Positions 29,671 to 38,307 of a DNA stretch of 64,000 bases are shown piece after piece; positions within the stretch are counted from its first letter, which is position 1; the number at the start of each line of letters is the position of its first letter. Source of the stretch: Stutzerimonas kunmingensis (GTDB lineage: Bacteria > Pseudomonadota > Gammaproteobacteria > Pseudomonadales > Pseudomonadaceae); NCBI RefSeq assembly GCF_002929225.1, contig NZ_PISM01000004.1:124001-188000 (forward strand). The letters run 5' to 3'. The position numbers and the translations under genes are program-made. The notes under the pieces were generated by a model. That model was not told the origin of the DNA. It ran no database searches and saw only the letters and a list, made by a program, of their open reading frames with translations.

Positions 29671-31344
29671 ATGCGTTTGCTTCAGATCAGCAGGTTGACC
29701 CTTGGCGTGGCGATCGTCGCTACGGGCCACATTGCCCACGGCGCGCTTCTGGAAGGCGGGGCGGTCGCCGCACCCGACGAGTACAGCGCCAACGTGGCCG
29801 CCCAGGTGCTCAAGGCCGGCGGCAATGCGGTGGATGCCGCGGTGGCGACCGCCTTCACCCTGGCCGTCACCTACCCCGAGGCGGGCAACATCGGCGGTGG
29901 TGGCTTCATGACGCTGTATATCGAGGGCAAACCGTATTTCCTGGACTACCGGGAAGTCGCGCCCAAGGCCTCCAGCAAGACCATGTACCTCGACGACAAG
30001 GGCGAGGTGATCGAGAACCTGAGCCTGGTCGGCGCCAAGGCGTCCGGCGTGCCCGGCACCGTGTTGGGCATGTGGGAGGCACACCAGCGCTTCGGCAAGC
30101 TGCCCTGGAGCGAGCTCATCACCCCGGCGGTCGGCTATGCCCGTGCAGGCTTCACAGTGGCCGACCAGCAATTCCAGTACCGCGAGGACGCCATCGGGCT
30201 GTTCAACGGCACGACCAACTTCGAGGATTACTTCGGCAGCATGCGGCCCGGTTCCACCTTCCGCCAGCCGGAGCTTGCCGAGACGCTGGAGCGCATCGCC
30301 GACAAGGGGCCTGACGACTTCTACAGAGGTCAGACCGCCGACTTGCTGGTTGCGCAGATGAAGCGTGACGACGGGCTCATCACCAAGGAGGACCTGGCCG
30401 ACTACCGCGTCAAATGGCGCGAGCCGATGCGTGTCGACTGGCACGGCAACAGCCTCTACACCGCGCCACTGCCCAGCTCCGGCGGCATCGCCCTGGCGCA
30501 GCTGATCGGCATGAAGGAGCAGCGCGCCGCCGACTACAAGGGTGTCGAACTCAACTCGGCACGTTACATCCACCTGCTGGCGGAGATCGAAAAGCGCGTG
30601 TTTGCCGACCGTGCCGACTACCTCGGCGACCCGGACTACTCCGACGTACCGGTCACGAAGCTGACATCGACTGATTACCTGAAGCAGCGCGCGGCCGAGG
30701 TCAATCCAACTGCCATCTCCGAGACCGAGAAGGTGCGCCCGGGCCTTGAGCCAAGGCAGACGACTCACTTTTCCATCGTCGATGCCGATGGCAACGCGGT
30801 CAGCAACACCTACACCCTCAACCTGGATTACGGCAGCGGTGTGGTGGTCAAGGGCGCCGGCTTCCTGCTCAACAACGAAATGGACGACTTCAGTGCCAAG
30901 CCGGGCGTCGCCAATGCCTTCGGCGTGGTCGGTAGCGACGCCAATGCCATCGAGCCAGGCAAGCGCATGCTGTCGTCGATGAGCCCGAGCATCGTCACGC
31001 GTGACGGCAAGGTCAGCCTGGTACTCGGTACACCGGGCGGTTCGCGCATCTTTACCTCGATCTTCCAGGTGCTGAACAACGTCTACGACTTCGACATGCC
31101 GCTGGAAAAAGCCGTGGCCGCGCAACGCGTGCACCATCAGCTGCTGCCGAAGGACACTATCTACTACGACGCCCATGCACCGCTGACCGGCAAGGTGGCC
31201 GACGAGCTGAAAGCCATGGGCTACACGCTGGAGGATCAGGGCTGGTTGATGGGTGATATCCAGGCGATACGCGTCGATGGCACGCGCCTGCAGACCGGCT
31301 CAGACCCGCGCGGTCGTGGAGTGGGGATGGTCGTCAAGCCTTGA
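29671..31344 (+). CDS. ggt: Gamma-glutamyltranspeptidase, periplasmic
   Basis: The 557-residue precursor has a signal peptide (LLQISRLTLGVAIVATGHIAHG) and the Ntn-hydrolase layout of GGT: GGNAVDAAVATAFTLAVTYP, GNIGGGGFM, and the self-cleavage site before T364 in QTTHFSIVDADGNAVS. Cleavage at T364 frees the catalytic Thr of the small subunit; MLSSMSPSIV and LGTPGGSRIFTS complete the pocket. It hydrolyses glutathione and other gamma-glutamyl amides. The ATG at 29671 is preferred because AAGG lies nine bases upstream; MSTM at 29662 is an alternative. Confidence 0.92.
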   Translation: MRLLQISRLTLGVAIVATGHIAHGALLEGGAVAAPDEYSANVAAQVLKAGGNAVDAAVATAFTLAVTYPEAGNIGGGGFMTLYIEGKPYFLDYREVAPKASSKTMYLDDKGEVIENLSLVGAKASGVPGTVLGMWEAHQRFGKLPWSELITPAVGYARAGFTVADQQFQYREDAIGLFNGTTNFEDYFGSMRPGSTFRQPELAETLERIADKGPDDFYRGQTADLLVAQMKRDDGLITKEDLADYRVKWREPMRVDWHGNSLYTAPLPSSGGIALAQLIGMKEQRAADYKGVELNSARYIHLLAEIEKRVFADRADYLGDPDYSDVPVTKLTSTDYLKQRAAEVNPTAISETEKVRPGLEPRQTTHFSIVDADGNAVSNTYTLNLDYGSGVVVKGAGFLLNNEMDDFSAKPGVANAFGVVGSDANAIEPGKRMLSSMSPSIVTRDGKVSLVLGTPGGSRIFTSIFQVLNNVYDFDMPLEKAVAAQRVHHQLLPKDTIYYDAHAPLTGKVADELKAMGYTLEDQGWLMGDIQAIRVDGTRLQTGSDPRGRGVGMVVKP

Positions 31345-31798
31345 TGGGCGAGGAAGGCCGCGGGTAGGAGAGCGCAGCCGCGTTTTGACACGTCATGCGC
31401 CGCAGGACCGCGGCGCATCGATGTTCAGCCTTTCGATGTGCCTATCCATCGGGTCATGCGGCGTCAAGCGTGCCCTCAGAGGGCAAACGGGCATATCGCT
31501 TGTCCTGCTCACCCGTTGGAAATTCCAAAGGCCTATGTCGAGTCTGCTGCTCCTACCCCTCAGTCAGCGCCTGCAACCGCTCTAGCTATTTGGTTTGAAC
31601 GTCATTCGCCGTCTGGCTGTCCGACTTCGGGACAGGGGTTCCGTGGCCCTGGCGCTTTATTTTGTTGCGAAGTTTGTGCAGCTAGGCGCGCATTCCGAGG
31701 CAGTTCGGCATGGCGGTCAGCGTGCTCCGCCGGGCCGTTTTCCGAGTGGAACTTCCTAAGCCGCGCGACCCCGATCCATTGGTTCATAAGGAGTCGAG
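31345..31798. other. Intergenic region between ggt and the gluconate dehydrogenase genes
   Basis: These 454 bases have no credible gene. A hairpin of nine pairs (ATGCGCCGC at 31395-31403, GCGGCGCAT at 31410-31418) follows ggt by about 50 bases and may end its transcript, though no U-run follows. The right half should hold the promoter of the dehydrogenase operon. Confidence 0.45.
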
Positions 31799-32539
31799 AT
31801 GCCTACAAATCCCCCCAACGGATTGACCCGACGCAAGCTGCTCACTGCATCGGCCGCTACCGTGGCGGCCGGAGTCGCCGCGACCGCGAAGGCCGTTACC
31901 GTCAACGGCGTACCGCAGTGGCTGCCCTTCGACCATAACGGCCCGCTGCATTACGAGGCCAAGGGCTGGCAGTTCTTTACTCTTGAGGAGGCCCGGGAGG
32001 TGGAGGCGATCGTCGAGCGCCTGATCCCTGCCGACGATCTTTCAGTCAGCGGCAAGGAGGCGGGTTGCGCGGTGTTCATCGACCGCCAGCTGGCCGGCCA
32101 CTATGGCCGCTATGAGCGGCTCTATCAGCATGGTCCGTTTGTGCCTGGCGTCGAACCGCCCTCGGACTTGGTGCCTGCCGAGCGCTACCGGGTCGGTATC
32201 GAACAGCTGGGCAGGCATTGCCAGGCGACGTTCGGCAAGCGTTTCAGCGAGCTGGAAGGTGACCAGCGCGATGACGTGCTCAGGAAGATGGAGAGTGGCG
32301 ATATCGCCTTCGAAGGCATCGAGTCAGAGGTGTTCTTCGAACAGATTCTGCAAAACGCCATGGAGGGATTCTTCGCCGACCCGATCTACGGCGGCAATCG
32401 CGACATGGTCAGCTGGAAGATGCTCGGCTTCCCCGGTGCCCGTTACGACTATCGCCCCTACATCGACCGGCATAACGAGAAGCTGGATCTGGTACCGCTG
32501 TCGATCATCGGCAGTTCCTCATGGAGTCGCAAGGGATGA
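31799..32539 (+). CDS. Gluconate 2-dehydrogenase subunit 3 family protein (TAT-exported)
   Basis: The 246-residue protein begins with a twin-arginine signal (LTRRKLLTASAATVAAGVAA) and continues with the gluconate 2-dehydrogenase subunit 3 fold: TLEEAREVEAIVERLIPADD, FIDRQLAG, and the late FFADPIYGGNRDMVSWKMLG. In membrane-bound gluconate/sorbitol/fructose dehydrogenases this small subunit helps fold and export the flavoprotein subunit across the membrane by the TAT route. AAGGAG precedes the ATG. It is followed directly by the GMC flavoprotein and triheme cytochrome genes. Confidence 0.92.
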   Translation: MPTNPPNGLTRRKLLTASAATVAAGVAATAKAVTVNGVPQWLPFDHNGPLHYEAKGWQFFTLEEAREVEAIVERLIPADDLSVSGKEAGCAVFIDRQLAGHYGRYERLYQHGPFVPGVEPPSDLVPAERYRVGIEQLGRHCQATFGKRFSELEGDQRDDVLRKMESGDIAFEGIESEVFFEQILQNAMEGFFADPIYGGNRDMVSWKMLGFPGARYDYRPYIDRHNEKLDLVPLSIIGSSSWSRKG

Positions 32540-32544
32540 AGGAT

Positions 32545-34308
32545 ATGACCAAAAAACTGCCTTCAACCGACGTCGTGGTGGTAGGGCTCGGCTGGGCCGG
32601 GTCGATCATCGCCAAGGAACTCGCCGATGAGGGCCTGACGATCATGGGGTTCGAGCGGGGTGCCTGGCGTGATACCGCCAGCGACTTCAATATCGCCTCG
32701 GTGACCGACGAGCTGCGCTACGTGATTCGCCAGGAGCTCATGCTGCGCACCCGCCAGAACACCTGCACGATGCGCAACAAGCCAAGCGAAACCGCGCTGC
32801 CGATGCGTACCTGGGGCTCCTTTCACCCCGGCAACGGCACCGGTGGAGCGGGTAACCACTGGGCTGGCATCACCTTTCGCTTTCAGCCGGAAGAGTTTCG
32901 CCTCCGGAGCCATCTGGTCGAGCGTTACGGCGAGGCGTCCATCGAAGGGCTGGCCCTGCAGGACTGGGGCACCACCTGGGAAGAAATGGAGCCGCACTAC
33001 GATGCCTTCGAGCGTGTGGCCGGCGTGTCCGGCAAGGCCGGCAACATAGGAGGCAAGGTCGTCGATGGTGGCAATCCGTTTGAGGGCGCGCGGTCCAGGG
33101 AGTACCCCAACCCGCCGACCAAGCAGACCTTCGCGCCCGTGCTGTTCGCCGATGCCGCACGTGACATGGGCTACACGCCGTTCCCGGTGCCTTCGGCGTT
33201 GGCTTCGCAGGCCTATACCAACCAATACGGCGTAACGATGGGGCCGTGCACCTTCTGCGGGTTCTGCACCAACTACGGCTGCGCCAACTATTCCAAGGCA
33301 AGCGCCATCGTCAACGTGCTGCCATCGCTAGCACGCATGCCCAATTTCACCGCCAAGACCCATTGCGAAGTGCTGGAGGTAACGAAGGACAGCACCGGCA
33401 AGCGCGCCACTGGCATCGTCTATGTGGATGCCAACGGCGACCGATGGGAACAGCCGGCGGATATCGTCGTGGTCGCCGCGTTCACCTTCGAAAACGTACG
33501 CCTGATGCTGCTCTCCGGCATCGGCCAGCCCTACGACCCGCTGAGCAACACCGGTACCACCGGGCGCAACTACGCCTACCAGACGGCCAACAGCGTGCAG
33601 CTGTTCTTCGACGACAAGAACTTCAATCCCTTCATCGGTGGCGGCGCCATCGGCATGGGCATCGATAACTTCAACAACGACAATTTCGACCATTCCGGGC
33701 TGGGCTTCGTCGGCGGCGGCAGCACGCGGGTGACGCCCATTGGCGCAGCGCCCATCAATTCCCGTCCGGTACCGCCTGGCACGCCCAAGTGGGGCTCGGA
33801 GTGGAAGAAGACGACGGTGCAGTACTACGCCAACAGCATGTCCATCGGTTGCGAAGCGAGCAACTACAGCACCCGCAACAACTACCTGTCGCTGGACCCG
33901 AACTACACCGATCCGCACGGCCGACCTCTGCTACGGATTACCTTCGATTTCACTGACAACGACCTGCGCATGGCGCAGTACGTCACCGACAAAACGGCCG
34001 AGATCGCCAGGGCGCTGAATCCGAAAATGATAGTCGCCAGCCCGCGCAAAGGGCCGTGGTCCAACACGTCCTATCAGTCCTCCCACGTGGTCGGTGGTTT
34101 CGTCATGGGGGCTGATCCTTCTACCAGTTCGGTAAACAAGCACCTGCAGGTCTGGGATGTGCCGAACCTGTTCGTGGTCGGCGCATCGGCCTTTCCGCAG
34201 AACCCCGGCTACAACCCAACGGGCACCGTCGGCGCACTGGCATTCAAGGCAGCGCATGCGATCCGCACCTACTACCTCAAACGTCCCGGGGAGATGATCA
34301 GCGTATGA
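32545..34308 (+). CDS. GMC-family flavoprotein, gluconate 2-dehydrogenase large-subunit type
   Basis: The 587-residue protein has the FAD Rossmann start STDVVVVGLGWAGSIIAKE and the GMC C-terminal His/Asn region (SSHVVGGFVMG, NPGYNPTGTVGALAF). A cluster of Cys at 235, 238, 241 and 246 (CTFCGFCTNYGC) resembles the ligand region for the 3Fe-4S centre of FAD-glucose and fructose dehydrogenases. It lacks its own TAT signal and should travel with the small subunit. Oxidation of gluconate or a related sugar acid would feed electrons to the next-encoded cytochrome. The start is uncertain: 32545 has AAGGG at nine bases, while 32536 overlaps the previous stop as ATGA. Confidence 0.9.
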   Translation: MTKKLPSTDVVVVGLGWAGSIIAKELADEGLTIMGFERGAWRDTASDFNIASVTDELRYVIRQELMLRTRQNTCTMRNKPSETALPMRTWGSFHPGNGTGGAGNHWAGITFRFQPEEFRLRSHLVERYGEASIEGLALQDWGTTWEEMEPHYDAFERVAGVSGKAGNIGGKVVDGGNPFEGARSREYPNPPTKQTFAPVLFADAARDMGYTPFPVPSALASQAYTNQYGVTMGPCTFCGFCTNYGCANYSKASAIVNVLPSLARMPNFTAKTHCEVLEVTKDSTGKRATGIVYVDANGDRWEQPADIVVVAAFTFENVRLMLLSGIGQPYDPLSNTGTTGRNYAYQTANSVQLFFDDKNFNPFIGGGAIGMGIDNFNNDNFDHSGLGFVGGGSTRVTPIGAAPINSRPVPPGTPKWGSEWKKTTVQYYANSMSIGCEASNYSTRNNYLSLDPNYTDPHGRPLLRITFDFTDNDLRMAQYVTDKTAEIARALNPKMIVASPRKGPWSNTSYQSSHVVGGFVMGADPSTSSVNKHLQVWDVPNLFVVGASAFPQNPGYNPTGTVGALAFKAAHAIRTYYLKRPGEMISV

Positions 34309-35531
34309 AGCCTCTCCTGAACACCGGCCTCGCGTTGCTCGTCGCGACGAGCGTCAGCGCCTACGCCGTCACCGCTCCGGACGCCTACGAACTCGTGGAA
34401 AAAGGTCGCTACATCGCCACGCTCGGTGATTGCACGGCCTGCCACACATTGCCCGGCAAGCCGCTTTTCTCCGGTGGCGTGGCGATCGAAACGCCGTTCG
34501 GCGAACTGGTGGGCGCCAACATAACCCCTGATCCGGCAACCGGTATCGGCCGCTGGACCTTCGAAGACTTCCAGAACACCATGGCCCGCGGCCACGGGCG
34601 CAACGGCAAGCAGCTCTATCCGGCCATGCCCTATGCCGCGTATACGAAGGTCACGCGCGAGGACAACCTGGCGCTCTGGGCCTACCTGCGCACCGTGCAG
34701 CCGGCGCAGAACGAGGTGGAAACGAACCAGCTGCCGTTTCCTTTCAACGTGCGCCTGAGCATGAAGGCGTGGAACTGGCTCAACTTCACCGAGGGCGAAT
34801 TCGAACCCGACGCGGACAAAAGCGAACAATGGAACCGCGGCGCCTACCTGGTGCAGGGGCTTGGGCATTGCGGCAGTTGCCACACGCCGAAAAACCTCAT
34901 CGGCGGCGACAAGAGTGATGGCTCGCTCAAAGGCGGGGAGTTGCAGGGCTGGATGGCGCCGAATATCTCCAACACGGCGCATGTTGGCCTGGGTGAATGG
35001 ACCGAGGACGACATCGTGCAGTACCTCAAGACCGGTGCCAACCGCTACGACATCGCGTCCGGGCCAATGGCCGAGGCGGTGGAGAATTCCACACAGTACT
35101 GGCGTGACGAGGACCTGAGGGCTGTGGCGGTCTATCTCAAGGACCTCGACCACGAGCACGAAAAGCCCGAACCGCTGGACCCCAACGACCCGATCATGAC
35201 AGCTGGCCGCGGGCTCTATGAAGTCCGCTGCTCGGCCTGCCATACCCCCGACGGCGAAGGCATTCCGACGTTATTTCCCAAGCTGGCCAATGCGCCGCTG
35301 GTCAATGCGCGCGACGCGGTATCAATGATTCGCGTGGTACTTGCCGGCAATCGCGCCGGCAGTACGGACGCGGCACCTACCGGCCCGGCCATGCCGTCGT
35401 TCGCCTGGAATCTCTCGGATGAGAACATCGCCGACGTGCTCACTTATGTGCGCAACAGCTGGGGCAATGCGGCCCCGGCAGTCAGCGCCGATGAGGTGCG
35501 CAAGCAGCGCGAGGCGCTGCAAAGCCAGTGA
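34305..35531 (+). CDS. Triheme cytochrome c subunit of membrane-bound dehydrogenase
   Basis: The 408-residue protein has a signal peptide (LLNTGLALLVATSVSAYA) and three heme-attachment motifs: CTACH (43-47), CGSCH (189-193) and CSACH (309-313), each followed by a domain with a Met ligand. This is the usual cytochrome subunit of gluconate, alcohol and fructose dehydrogenases, which passes electrons from the flavoprotein to ubiquinone or terminal oxidases in the inner membrane. Its ATG overlaps the end of the GMC gene by four bases, so the three subunits are coupled. Confidence 0.93.
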   Translation: MKPLLNTGLALLVATSVSAYAVTAPDAYELVEKGRYIATLGDCTACHTLPGKPLFSGGVAIETPFGELVGANITPDPATGIGRWTFEDFQNTMARGHGRNGKQLYPAMPYAAYTKVTREDNLALWAYLRTVQPAQNEVETNQLPFPFNVRLSMKAWNWLNFTEGEFEPDADKSEQWNRGAYLVQGLGHCGSCHTPKNLIGGDKSDGSLKGGELQGWMAPNISNTAHVGLGEWTEDDIVQYLKTGANRYDIASGPMAEAVENSTQYWRDEDLRAVAVYLKDLDHEHEKPEPLDPNDPIMTAGRGLYEVRCSACHTPDGEGIPTLFPKLANAPLVNARDAVSMIRVVLAGNRAGSTDAAPTGPAMPSFAWNLSDENIADVLTYVRNSWGNAAPAVSADEVRKQREALQSQ

Positions 35532-35568
35532 ACGTGTCGCTGGAGGTGTGCCGATGCTGGCGCGAGTA

Positions 35569-35593
35569 TCAACGCCGCACAGTGCGGCGTTGA
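35569..35593. terminator. Perfect 12-pair palindrome between convergent genes
   Basis: TCAACGCCGCAC (35569-35580) and GTGCGGCGTTGA (35582-35593) are exact inverse repeats around one base. It lies 37 bases after the cytochrome stop and 10 bases before the stop of the VOC gene, so it is well placed as a terminator for both convergent genes, even though U-tracts are weak. Confidence 0.6.
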
Positions 35594-35603
35594 AACAGGA
35601 GGG

Positions 35604-35996
35604 TTACTGCGGGCGGTAGATGGCGCACAGCTTGTTGCCGTCAGGGTCGCGGACGTAGCTGAGGTGCAACGCGCCGAGGCTGGTTTCGCGCAGGCCCGGC
35701 GGGTCCTCGCAAGTCGTGCCGCCATGGGCGACGCCTACATCGTGAAACGCCTTGACCTGCTCCGCCGAGCTGCACTTGAAGCCAATCGTGCCGCCGTTGC
35801 CGACGGTCGCTTCCTCACCGTTGATGGGCTCGGTGACACCGAACAGGCTGCCGTCGTGGCGGTAGAACAGGCGGGTATGCCCGGACGGCGCCACATTGCG
35901 CAGCGGCTCGCCTGCGCCGAGTACGCCGAGCACGGCATCGTAAAACCGCTTCGACCGTTCAATATCATTCGAACCGACCATTACATGGTTGAGCAT
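35604..35996 (-). CDS. VOC/glyoxalase-like domain protein
   Basis: The 130-residue protein has the paired beta-alpha-beta layout of the vicinal-oxygen-chelate superfamily: NHVMVGSNDIERSKRFYDAV, HDGSLFGVTEPINGEEA, then AKFxx-type FKCSSAEQVKAFHDVG and SYVRDPDGNKLCAIYRP at the end. Members include glyoxalases, fosfomycin-resistance and unknown proteins; metal ligands are not all obvious here, so I do not name a reaction. GAGG lies just before the ATG at 35996. The longer frame to 36212 crosses into AT-rich DNA and is rejected. Confidence 0.85.
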   Translation of the reverse strand: MLNHVMVGSNDIERSKRFYDAVLGVLGAGEPLRNVAPSGHTRLFYRHDGSLFGVTEPINGEEATVGNGGTIGFKCSSAEQVKAFHDVGVAHGGTTCEDPPGLRETSLGALHLSYVRDPDGNKLCAIYRPQ

Positions 35997-36212
35997 GGGG
36001 GCCTCGCTATGTGGTTTGGAGTTGTGCGGGTATTGAGCAGGCACTCTAGCATTGGGATGGAAAGGGTGGGCGATGGTGGGTTGGGCGATGAGCGCTGATG
36101 TTCGCACGGCCGTCAGCGACTGCTGTCGGCCAAAAAATGGACATCCAGAGTAGCAAAAGTAAGTCTGCCCAATTTGAGCTTTCCCAAATTCGCTAACAAC
36201 AGCTGGGACCAC

Positions 36213-36422
36213 CTATACCCTAGAGTATCTGTAGACACCTTTGATATTTTCAGCGAGATAAGAGCCTGTGGAGTCGGCTGCCATCAATCCATGGTAAAGA
36301 ACCTGCGGAACATCAAAGTATTGGTACAGCGCACCATTTTTAAATTCGACCTCTAGAGTTTGGCTGTCTTCGTCGTATCCAACAGACTCTACATTCGAGG
36401 ATGACACCGGCTCTCTATCCAT
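36213..36422 (-). CDS. KTSC-domain small protein, third gene of the SIR2-HerA operon
   Basis: The 69-residue protein fits the KTSC domain: SSNVESVGYDEDSQTLEVEF, then NGALYQYFDVPQVLYHGLMA and GSYLAENIKGVYRYSRV. KTSC domains are small beta-rich modules found alone or next to nucleic-acid enzymes, with no proven function. The ATG at 36422 has GGAG at a five-base gap and starts 10 bases after the HerA stop, so it belongs to the same transcript. DNA here is clearly AT-richer than in the flanks. An ATG at 36470 would extend it into the HerA gene and is less likely. Confidence 0.75.
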   Translation of the reverse strand: MDREPVSSSNVESVGYDEDSQTLEVEFKNGALYQYFDVPQVLYHGLMAADSTGSYLAENIKGVYRYSRV

Positions 36423-36432
36423 AAACTCTCCG

Positions 36433-38307
36433 TCAAGGTTTAACTTTATTAATCGTGGGGTTTTGAGCACGCCAAGTTTCTACAAGCTCCTTATAGTTTG
36501 GGTCACTCTCCATCTTGAGCCCCCAACCGCCTGGAGCAAATGATTCATCTGCAGGTAGCTCATCGTAAACAATTGGATCCTGACTATCAGGACGTCGGTT
36601 TTTGGGCGGCGGTTGAATAAATGTTCTCATCGGAAGTTTAACTGCCTCTCCCAAGATGATCGCTTCGCCAGTTCGTAGAATAGGTAGCATGCCAGTTAAG
36701 CCATCCAAGTTATCAGAAAGAGCGGATGTTATGTGTGCACGATCCGTAGAGTTTGTGAGCCGGAGGGCGAAAAATGTACCGCACTGAGAGAGGATTGTGG
36801 GGGCGATTTCCGATGGCCGCTGGCTAACTATCATGGCACCGATGCCATATTTCCTCCCTTCCTTAACGATCCGCTGAACTATTTTAGAGGCCATTCCTTT
36901 GAAGTTGTCATTCAAATAAATGTGCGCCTCCTCCATCACAATGAGAAGTGGCCTATGTCTGCCGCCCTGAGATAAATTTCTGGCCCAAAATAGAGCCTCA
37001 TAAAGTATCCTAAGCACAGCTCCAATTGTGGTTTGCAAAATATCTGCGGGAACGCCTGATAGATCCAAGATGGTAGTTGTCTTACCGCCAATCCAACTTT
37101 CTAGCAAACCATCCAGATCAGCTGAAATTTTACCGTCCTCCCCCGGACTCCACTCTCCAGGTTTGAAGATGAAGTCATAGCGGGGTATGCGTAATTTGGT
37201 TCCAAGTAGAAGGATGTTTTTGCCAATATTTAAAGCGCCGGGCAAATAGTGTATTTTTTCTTCGTTTGCCTCGGTAACCACATTCTTAAAAATTGGAGGT
37301 ATTCCAGCGGAAGGATCACCCTTCAGTTCGTTACCGGCTGCGTCTAGCTCATATGCCAAATTGTCTATCGGTTTTCCGGGGCGCCCCTTGTAATAGGTGG
37401 CGAACGTCTCAACGAATAAGTCATACCACAAATGATGGATGCTAAATGGAATTGGAGAGTCAACACTTACCGTGTCAACTGAAGCTCCATCCTTCGGATA
37501 TTTTGCCAGAGAATTTACCTTAAGCTGGTGAACCCTCTCCATTACTACATTTTTTTCTTTTTCGGTATTAAACTCGCCGAAACTTATTTCGCAAAGTTCA
37601 TCGAAATTTAGCGCCCAAAAAGGAATCTGTAGTTCGCGCTCTGAAAGCTTCGATGACTTAAATGAGTTGATTTTGAATATATCTGCTTTTTCTCTCAAGG
37701 TAGAGCCATATTCTCCGTGAAGGTCAAGCATTATTATTCTGGATGATTCATATTTCTCGGGATCAGAAAGTGCGTTCATTATGCTTGCTACTGTTGTGGA
37801 CTTCCCTGACCCAGTAGTGCCCACTATTGCGGAGTGGCGAGTGACTAGCTTATTTATATCAACAAGCGCAGGTATCGATTCGGCGTTAGAAATATGTCCC
37901 AATTTAACAAAGTAGGGGCGATCTGGTTGCCCATATATCGTCTTCAACTCTTTCTCAGAAACAATGTGAACCTGATCGCCGATTGTTGGGTACTGAGACA
38001 GGCCGCGTTGAAATGAGCCATTTCGTTCCCCCTCGCCAACCAGTTGCACTTTCATCCAGCGATTATTTTGCTCTTCGCTATTGATTTTATTCTCAGGGGC
38101 TGCGCTTGCACCAACCTGGCTGATAATTCCAAATAGATCTGAGAAGCCAATAGGTATTCTGATGAAACTCCCAATTTGTCCGACCCTGTAACCTTGACCG
38201 TCAATATAAATAAATCCAGTGAGAGAGTGTTTGGATAGCGAAATGCTTACTGTCGTTCCATTCACATCTTGAACATCGCCCAAGTATGTTTCTTTGCTGG
38301 CCATCAT
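36433..38307 (-). CDS. HerA-family ATPase/translocase, partner of SIR2 protein
   Basis: The 624-residue protein has an N-terminal HAS-barrel-like region (to about 130), Walker A GTTGSGKST (163-171), a strand IIMLDLHGEYG, Walker B with MEEAH (458-462), and the sensor region GAMIVSQRPSEIAPTILSQ. This is the FtsK-HerA class that forms hexamers and translocates or opens DNA. Its ATG overlaps the SIR2 stop as ATGA, showing coupled translation. Together with SIR2 it matches the SIR2-HerA antiphage pair, in which both proteins assemble into a large complex. Confidence 0.92.
   Translation of the reverse strand: MMASKETYLGDVQDVNGTTVSISLSKHSLTGFIYIDGQGYRVGQIGSFIRIPIGFSDLFGIISQVGASAAPENKINSEEQNNRWMKVQLVGEGERNGSFQRGLSQYPTIGDQVHIVSEKELKTIYGQPDRPYFVKLGHISNAESIPALVDINKLVTRHSAIVGTTGSGKSTTVASIMNALSDPEKYESSRIIMLDLHGEYGSTLREKADIFKINSFKSSKLSERELQIPFWALNFDELCEISFGEFNTEKEKNVVMERVHQLKVNSLAKYPKDGASVDTVSVDSPIPFSIHHLWYDLFVETFATYYKGRPGKPIDNLAYELDAAGNELKGDPSAGIPPIFKNVVTEANEEKIHYLPGALNIGKNILLLGTKLRIPRYDFIFKPGEWSPGEDGKISADLDGLLESWIGGKTTTILDLSGVPADILQTTIGAVLRILYEALFWARNLSQGGRHRPLLIVMEEAHIYLNDNFKGMASKIVQRIVKEGRKYGIGAMIVSQRPSEIAPTILSQCGTFFALRLTNSTDRAHITSALSDNLDGLTGMLPILRTGEAIILGEAVKLPMRTFIQPPPKNRRPDSQDPIVYDELPADESFAPGGWGLKMESDPNYKELVETWRAQNPTINKVKP

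Noticed and set aside
29545..31176. 543-codon frame opposite ggt
   Set aside because: Antisense shadow of a full-length gamma-glutamyltranspeptidase in high-GC DNA.
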